NCBI GenBank assembly: GCA_031289625.1
Contig: JAITPB010000125.1
Span: 1-7,627, forward strand
Direction of reading: 5' to 3'
DNA from: Clostridiales bacterium
Lineage (GTDB): Bacteria; Bacillota; Clostridia; Lachnospirales; WQUN01
Length of the DNA stretch: 7,627 nt
This document shows, one piece after another, positions 4,299 to 7,627 of this stretch (within the stretch, counting starts at the first letter, position 1; the number at the start of each line of letters is the position of its first letter). The notes below the pieces were generated by a model. That model worked only from the letters and a program-made list of their open reading frames with translations. It was not told where the DNA came from and did no database searches. Both the position numbers and the translations under genes were made by a program.

Positions 4299-4982
4299 AT
4301 GTACCGTGTATTGATTGTGGATGATGAGGACGCGATCCGCAGGGGGTTACGCGAATACGCGGAGTTTATGGGATACGAGGTGGATGAGGCCGCGAACGGC
4401 ATGGAGGCGGTCGATAAGTGCAGAGCCGAGGATTTCGACCTGGTTGTCATGGACGTGATGATGCCCAAGCTGGACGGTTTTACCGCCTGCCAGGAAATTC
4501 GCAAGTTCAAGGATACCCCGTTTTTGATGCTCACCGCCCGCGCCGAGGAATATGACAAGCTGTTTGGCTTTGCGCTGGGCATTGACGACTATGTAACCAA
4601 GCCGTTTTCTCCGAAAGAGGTCATGGCGAGGATTCAAGTCATTATTATGCGCAATATCGGAAGACGCGCCATCCGCGCGGGTTCCGTGAATGAGATATAT
4701 CAGTTCGGCGGGATGATAATCGACGTGACCGCGCGCAGCGTTGCGCTGGACGGCGTGAAAGCGGAATTGACGCCGAAGGAATATGACTTGCTGTTTTACC
4801 TGGTGAAAAATCGCAACATCGCTCTCAGCCGTGAAAAGCTGCTTTCCGGCGTATGGGGATATGATTTTTATGGAGACGACAGAACTGTGGATACGCACAT
4901 CAAAACGCTCCGCATGGCGCTCGGACGATATAAAAATCACATCGTGACGCTGAGAGGGGTGGGGTATAAATTTGAGGCTTGA
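4299..4982 (+). CDS. OmpR/PhoB-family response regulator
   Basis: A DNA-binding regulator activated by the kinase encoded next to it. It has 227 residues. The receiver domain (2-118) shows the acidic pair Asp8/Asp9, phospho-acceptor Asp52 in VMDVMMP, Thr79 and Lys101 in TKPF. The winged-helix domain (about 130-226) shows LTPKEYDLL, the recognition region DDRTVDTHIKTLR and the terminal wing LRGVGYKFEA. All key residues are present. The SD GGGAGGGGGG (4283-4292) lies 6 nt before the ATG. The 3' end overlaps the kinase gene by 11 bp, so the two are probably translationally coupled. Proteins of this family bind direct repeats on an 11-bp pitch, exactly the layout of the two boxes upstream of the neighbouring small RNAs. 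The signal and exact orthologue are not recognised. Confidence 0.95.
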   Translation: MYRVLIVDDEDAIRRGLREYAEFMGYEVDEAANGMEAVDKCRAEDFDLVVMDVMMPKLDGFTACQEIRKFKDTPFLMLTARAEEYDKLFGFALGIDDYVTKPFSPKEVMARIQVIIMRNIGRRAIRAGSVNEIYQFGGMIIDVTARSVALDGVKAELTPKEYDLLFYLVKNRNIALSREKLLSGVWGYDFYGDDRTVDTHIKTLRMALGRYKNHIVTLRGVGYKFEA

Positions 4983-6429
4983 CACGAACAGCATCATATT
5001 CAAGACATGGCTGCACTTTATGCTGTTCTCCATTTTTATTTTTGTCTTGTTATGGGTGCTGCAGGTCATTTTTCTGGAGACATACTATACCTCTATGAAA
5101 AAGGATCAGATTGAAAAAATCGGAAAAGAGATCGCCAAATGGTATGGATATGAAGGCATGGAAGAGCAGCTGCGCGCCTACGCCATGAAATACAACATGA
5201 GCATCAACATATATAACGCCCATGGCAATGTCCGGCTCAGTATCGACGCGTTTAACGCCTACCGCGAAAGCTGGCCTTTGACGCCCAGCGACGGGAACCT
5301 CAACTTGGAGGCGCAGTTTATTGAATTAAAAGATCAATTGACAGCGCAAAATTCCAGCCAGATTCATTACACGAAAGGGGACGGCGACGGGCTTGTTTTT
5401 TTTTACGGCGAGGCCTTGGAGGTCTCGGAGGGCGTGGCCGGCTTACAGGAGTATCTGCTGGTGGCCAGCCCTCTGCCCCAAACCGATACCACCACGCTGG
5501 CGCTGAAAAATCTGCTGTTTATCATTACGGCCATACTTTTTCTGATATCCCTGCTGATGGCGCAGCTTATTTCGCGTAAGCTATCCATCCCCATCATCAA
5601 TCTCACCCGTTCCGCGCAGAAATTGGCCGCGGGAAAAATGCACGTGCGTTTTAATGAAGACGAAGGCTATACGGAAATTCATCATCTGGCTTCCGCGCTC
5701 AATTACGCCACCAGGGAATTGTCCAAGCTGGACGAGTACCGAAAAGATCTTATCGCCAATGTTTCCCATGATTTAAAAACGCCGCTGACCATTATCAAAT
5801 TTTACGGGGAAATGATCCGCGACGTATCCGGAACCAATCCTGTTAAGCGGGAGGAGCACTGTGAACTCATCATTAAAGAAACCGACCGGCTCGCCAGTCT
5901 CGTGACGGAAATTTTGGAGCTGTCTAAAATTCAGTCCAACAACGCCGTTTTCAGCCCAGCGGTAATGAACCTGAGCGGCTGCCTGAAAGAAACATTGGCG
6001 GGCTTTGAAGCCTTGGGAGAGCAGGAAGGGTTTATTTTTCATGTTGAGATCGACAATGATCTGCGGATCAGAGCGGACGAAGCCATGATCCAGCGGGTCT
6101 TTTACAATTTGATTAGCAACGCCTTGCATTATACGGGCGACGATAAATCCGTCATAGTGACTTTGCGCAAGACTAGGCGCAGCCGCGCGCGATTTGAGGT
6201 GAGGGACACGGGCAAGGGCATCCAGCCGGATAAACTCAGAGGCATCTGGGAGAGATATTATAAAGAAGGCACCCCATCGCATCAGCGCTCTGTAGTCGGC
6301 ACAGGTTTGGGGTTGGCCATTGTCAAAAATATTTTGGTAACGCATCACGCGGCGTTCGGCGTGAAAAGCAAAGTCAACCGAGGCAGCACGTTCTGGTTTG
6401 AAATGCCCATTACGGAAAAAATATCGTAA
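4972..6429 (+). CDS. Membrane sensor histidine kinase of the two-component system
   Basis: It senses an unknown envelope signal and phosphorylates the regulator encoded upstream. It has 485 residues: a membrane span at about 12-35, an extracytoplasmic domain at about 36-177, a second span at about 178-200, HAMP at about 200-253, and the dimerisation domain with the H-box ANVSHDLKTPLT (phospho-acceptor His266). The ATPase domain follows, with the N-box NLISNALHYT (Asn383), G1 DTGKGI (412-417) and G2 GTGLGLAI (443-450). All catalytic motifs are intact, and no cytoplasmic PAS domain is evident, unlike typical PhoR. The start is a TTG inside the regulator gene, preceded by the G-rich AGGGGTGGGG; the next in-frame ATG (5020) lies inside the first membrane span and lacks an SD. 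The extracytoplasmic domain shows no family I can name. Confidence 0.93.
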   Translation: MRLDTNSIIFKTWLHFMLFSIFIFVLLWVLQVIFLETYYTSMKKDQIEKIGKEIAKWYGYEGMEEQLRAYAMKYNMSINIYNAHGNVRLSIDAFNAYRESWPLTPSDGNLNLEAQFIELKDQLTAQNSSQIHYTKGDGDGLVFFYGEALEVSEGVAGLQEYLLVASPLPQTDTTTLALKNLLFIITAILFLISLLMAQLISRKLSIPIINLTRSAQKLAAGKMHVRFNEDEGYTEIHHLASALNYATRELSKLDEYRKDLIANVSHDLKTPLTIIKFYGEMIRDVSGTNPVKREEHCELIIKETDRLASLVTEILELSKIQSNNAVFSPAVMNLSGCLKETLAGFEALGEQEGFIFHVEIDNDLRIRADEAMIQRVFYNLISNALHYTGDDKSVIVTLRKTRRSRARFEVRDTGKGIQPDKLRGIWERYYKEGTPSHQRSVVGTGLGLAIVKNILVTHHAAFGVKSKVNRGSTFWFEMPITEKIS

Positions 6430-6430
6430 A

Positions 6431-6468
6431 GGGCCGACGCCTCGCATCGGCCCAATTTCATTTTATCT
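6431..6468 (+). terminator. Terminator of the two-component operon, possibly bidirectional
   Basis: A 7-bp stem, GGGCCGA (6431-6437) with TCGGCCC (6447-6453), can extend by an inner GC/GC pair past one mismatch. It starts 2 nt after the kinase stop codon and is followed by AATTTCATTTTATC. On the minus strand the hairpin is followed by TTTACGATATTTTTT, so it may also stop transcripts of the convergent membrane-protein gene. Confidence 0.75.
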
Positions 6469-6517
6469 CACCTATTTGATTCCACTTTTGCTTATCCCAC
6501 TTTTCCTTTATCCTGCT

Positions 6518-7627
6518 TTAGCCCGCCACTTCTATCAATAAACTCTCATTTTTTTGAAAAACGACAGTTCCCAAAGAACGCAGCATTTCTTCGTTTAACC
6601 AGCCCTCAAATTTATGCCGCTCCAGTTTCCCCACCACAATGTACTGGACGCCGTATTTTTGGAGTACCTGTTGGATAGCCTCCGGATCTTCAGACGTGTA
6701 CAGCGCGGAAATATCGTCTGTGCGCTCCTGAAAGAGATCGATGTGGGAGTTTCGCCATAGCTGCTGGTGGGTATACCAGTTAAATATATCCGGCAGCCCC
6801 GTGGCTGCCGCGACCCGTCCGTAAGACGTATAGGCCGCATCATTGGCTTCGGCGATCGTCGGCTGGCCGCGCACGTTTTGGCGGATATACTCAATGATTT
6901 CATAATCATCCTCCAGGGTACGAACCATCGGCGCGTCCTCATCACCGCCCAGCTTTTGCTCATACGTCCGCATGTACTGAATTCCATTCAGCCCTTTGTA
7001 CGCGGAGAAATACAGGTTGCCGTACCAGCCGTGAATCGCGTAAAAAGGATAGATAAACGCGCAGAACAAGAGGAACAGCGCCGCGATATGCGGAAAGGAG
7101 ATGCTTTTTTCCTTATTTAAATACAGCCTCGGATACGTGTACCCCACGCTTAGCCCCAGCATGATAAAAGCCTGGTAACATAATTTAAACATCGTATTGG
7201 CTCTGGGATGATCCGGATAAATATCCACTATATAAATGAGTTCCGGCAAAATGATCAAACCGATCGCGCAGATAAACAGAATCAGCACGATGCCGTCCGC
7301 GGGGTTCAGCTTTTCCAAAAAAGGAATCAAACCGCGTTTTCCGGTGTCCTGTGCCGGCACGTAGAAAGCGCTGGATTCAACCGGGCCGCTTTTTTTATTG
7401 CCTTTTGCTTTTTTTCCAACGCCCGCCGTGGCCATGTTCGGTTTACGGGACAGTATGATGGCCTCGGCCAGAAGCATCACAAAGAAAAGGATCTGATAAC
7501 CATAAAGTACAAACAACTGATAGAATCTCGAACGGATGGTTACGAAGGCAATTTTGGCGGATATCACCTCAAAGTTCATCTGGAAGGGGAACATGACTGC
7601 ATACGATGCAAGGGCGGTGAGCAGCAC
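6518..7627 (-). CDS. DUF2298 (Chlor_Arch_YYY) polytopic membrane protein, C-terminal part
   Basis: The C-terminal 369 residues of a large membrane protein; the 5' end lies beyond the window, and the first codon here is an internal GTG, not a real start. Hydrophobic spans lie at about 35-59, 112-134, 149-166 and 179-198. A Lys/Gly-rich, probably cytoplasmic, loop (61-99) separates the first two. A hydrophilic C-terminal region (about 215-369) carries EANDAAYTSYGRVAAATGLP and a WYTHQQLWR motif. These, with YPDHPRANTMFKLCYQ, are what I recognise from the DUF2298 family of putative envelope glycosyltransferase-like (GT-C fold) proteins. That role is from general family knowledge and unproven. It is convergent with the kinase gene, 88 bp apart, and is probably unrelated to it in function. 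Confidence 0.85.
   Translation of the reverse strand: MLLTALASYAVMFPFQMNFEVISAKIAFVTIRSRFYQLFVLYGYQILFFVMLLAEAIILSRKPNMATAGVGKKAKGNKKSGPVESSAFYVPAQDTGKRGLIPFLEKLNPADGIVLILFICAIGLIILPELIYIVDIYPDHPRANTMFKLCYQAFIMLGLSVGYTYPRLYLNKEKSISFPHIAALFLLFCAFIYPFYAIHGWYGNLYFSAYKGLNGIQYMRTYEQKLGGDEDAPMVRTLEDDYEIIEYIRQNVRGQPTIAEANDAAYTSYGRVAAATGLPDIFNWYTHQQLWRNSHIDLFQERTDDISALYTSEDPEAIQQVLQKYGVQYIVVGKLERHKFEGWLNEEMLRSLGTVVFQKNESLLIEVAG

Noticed and set aside
4347..5069. 240-codon minus-strand ORF opposite the response regulator; similar long antisense ORFs opposite the sortase, msrAB and kinase genes
   Set aside because: They mirror the codon pattern of clear genes, lack family motifs and ribosome binding sites, and overlap proteins with intact catalytic motifs.
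6482..6513. Short imperfect direct repeat CCACTTTTGCTTATCC / CCACTTTTCCTTTATCC after the DUF2298 stop codon
   Set aside because: Two 16-17 bp imperfect copies between convergent genes. There is no stem, no further copies and no link to a known element.

Overview
The window looks like chromosome of a Gram-positive, mid-GC member of the Bacillota, most likely the Clostridia. It has consensus sigma-A promoters, very G-rich Shine-Dalgarno (SD) sites, a class B sortase with a cell-wall-anchored substrate, a fused MsrA-MsrB, an OmpR-type two-component system and a DUF2298 membrane protein. There are no mobile elements, CRISPR arrays, tRNAs or rRNAs. Genes at both edges are cut.

Layout. (1) 1-890, minus: 5' part of carA (carbamoyl-phosphate synthase small subunit) with its promoter; the start codon is ambiguous. 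(2) 908-1663, minus: a small secreted protein with one SpaA/CnaB-like domain and a C-terminal NPATA sorting signal, with its own promoter and terminator. (3) 1718-2719, plus: the divergently transcribed class B sortase that probably anchors it, ending in a terminator. (4) 2718-3718, minus: msrAB. (5) 3726-4215, plus: a region of about 500 bp without protein genes. It holds two tandem copies of an apparently undescribed small-RNA unit. (6) 4247-6468, plus: an overlapping response regulator and histidine kinase pair, ending in a hairpin. (7) 6518-7627, minus: C-terminal half of a DUF2298 membrane protein.

The notable part is region 5. Each unit has a box of TTCACA-like hexamers repeated every 11 bp (TTCACC, TTCACA, TTCTTC/G, TTCACA), then 9 bp, then a -10 element, then an RNA of about 155 or 190 nt ending in a strong intrinsic terminator. 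The two RNAs differ widely in their 5' halves but share a perfectly conserved 47-nt segment just before the terminator. That segment contains CACCCTCCTT, close to the 3' tail of 16S rRNA (anti-SD), and its reverse complement reads like an SD followed by an ATG. The simplest reading is a pair of trans-acting antisense small RNAs that block translation starts. They would be switched on by an OmpR/PhoB-family regulator, plausibly the one encoded next to them. The arrangement resembles the streptococcal CiaRH/csRNA system, but the box and RNA sequences differ.

The surface-protein mRNA in this window is a possible target: both its SD and its start codon can pair with the conserved segment. If so, the window would link an envelope-sensing two-component system, two small RNAs, a sortase substrate and perhaps msrAB, whose candidate promoter overlaps the first box, into one envelope or oxidative-stress circuit. 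That link is inference; the duplicated RNA units themselves are directly visible.
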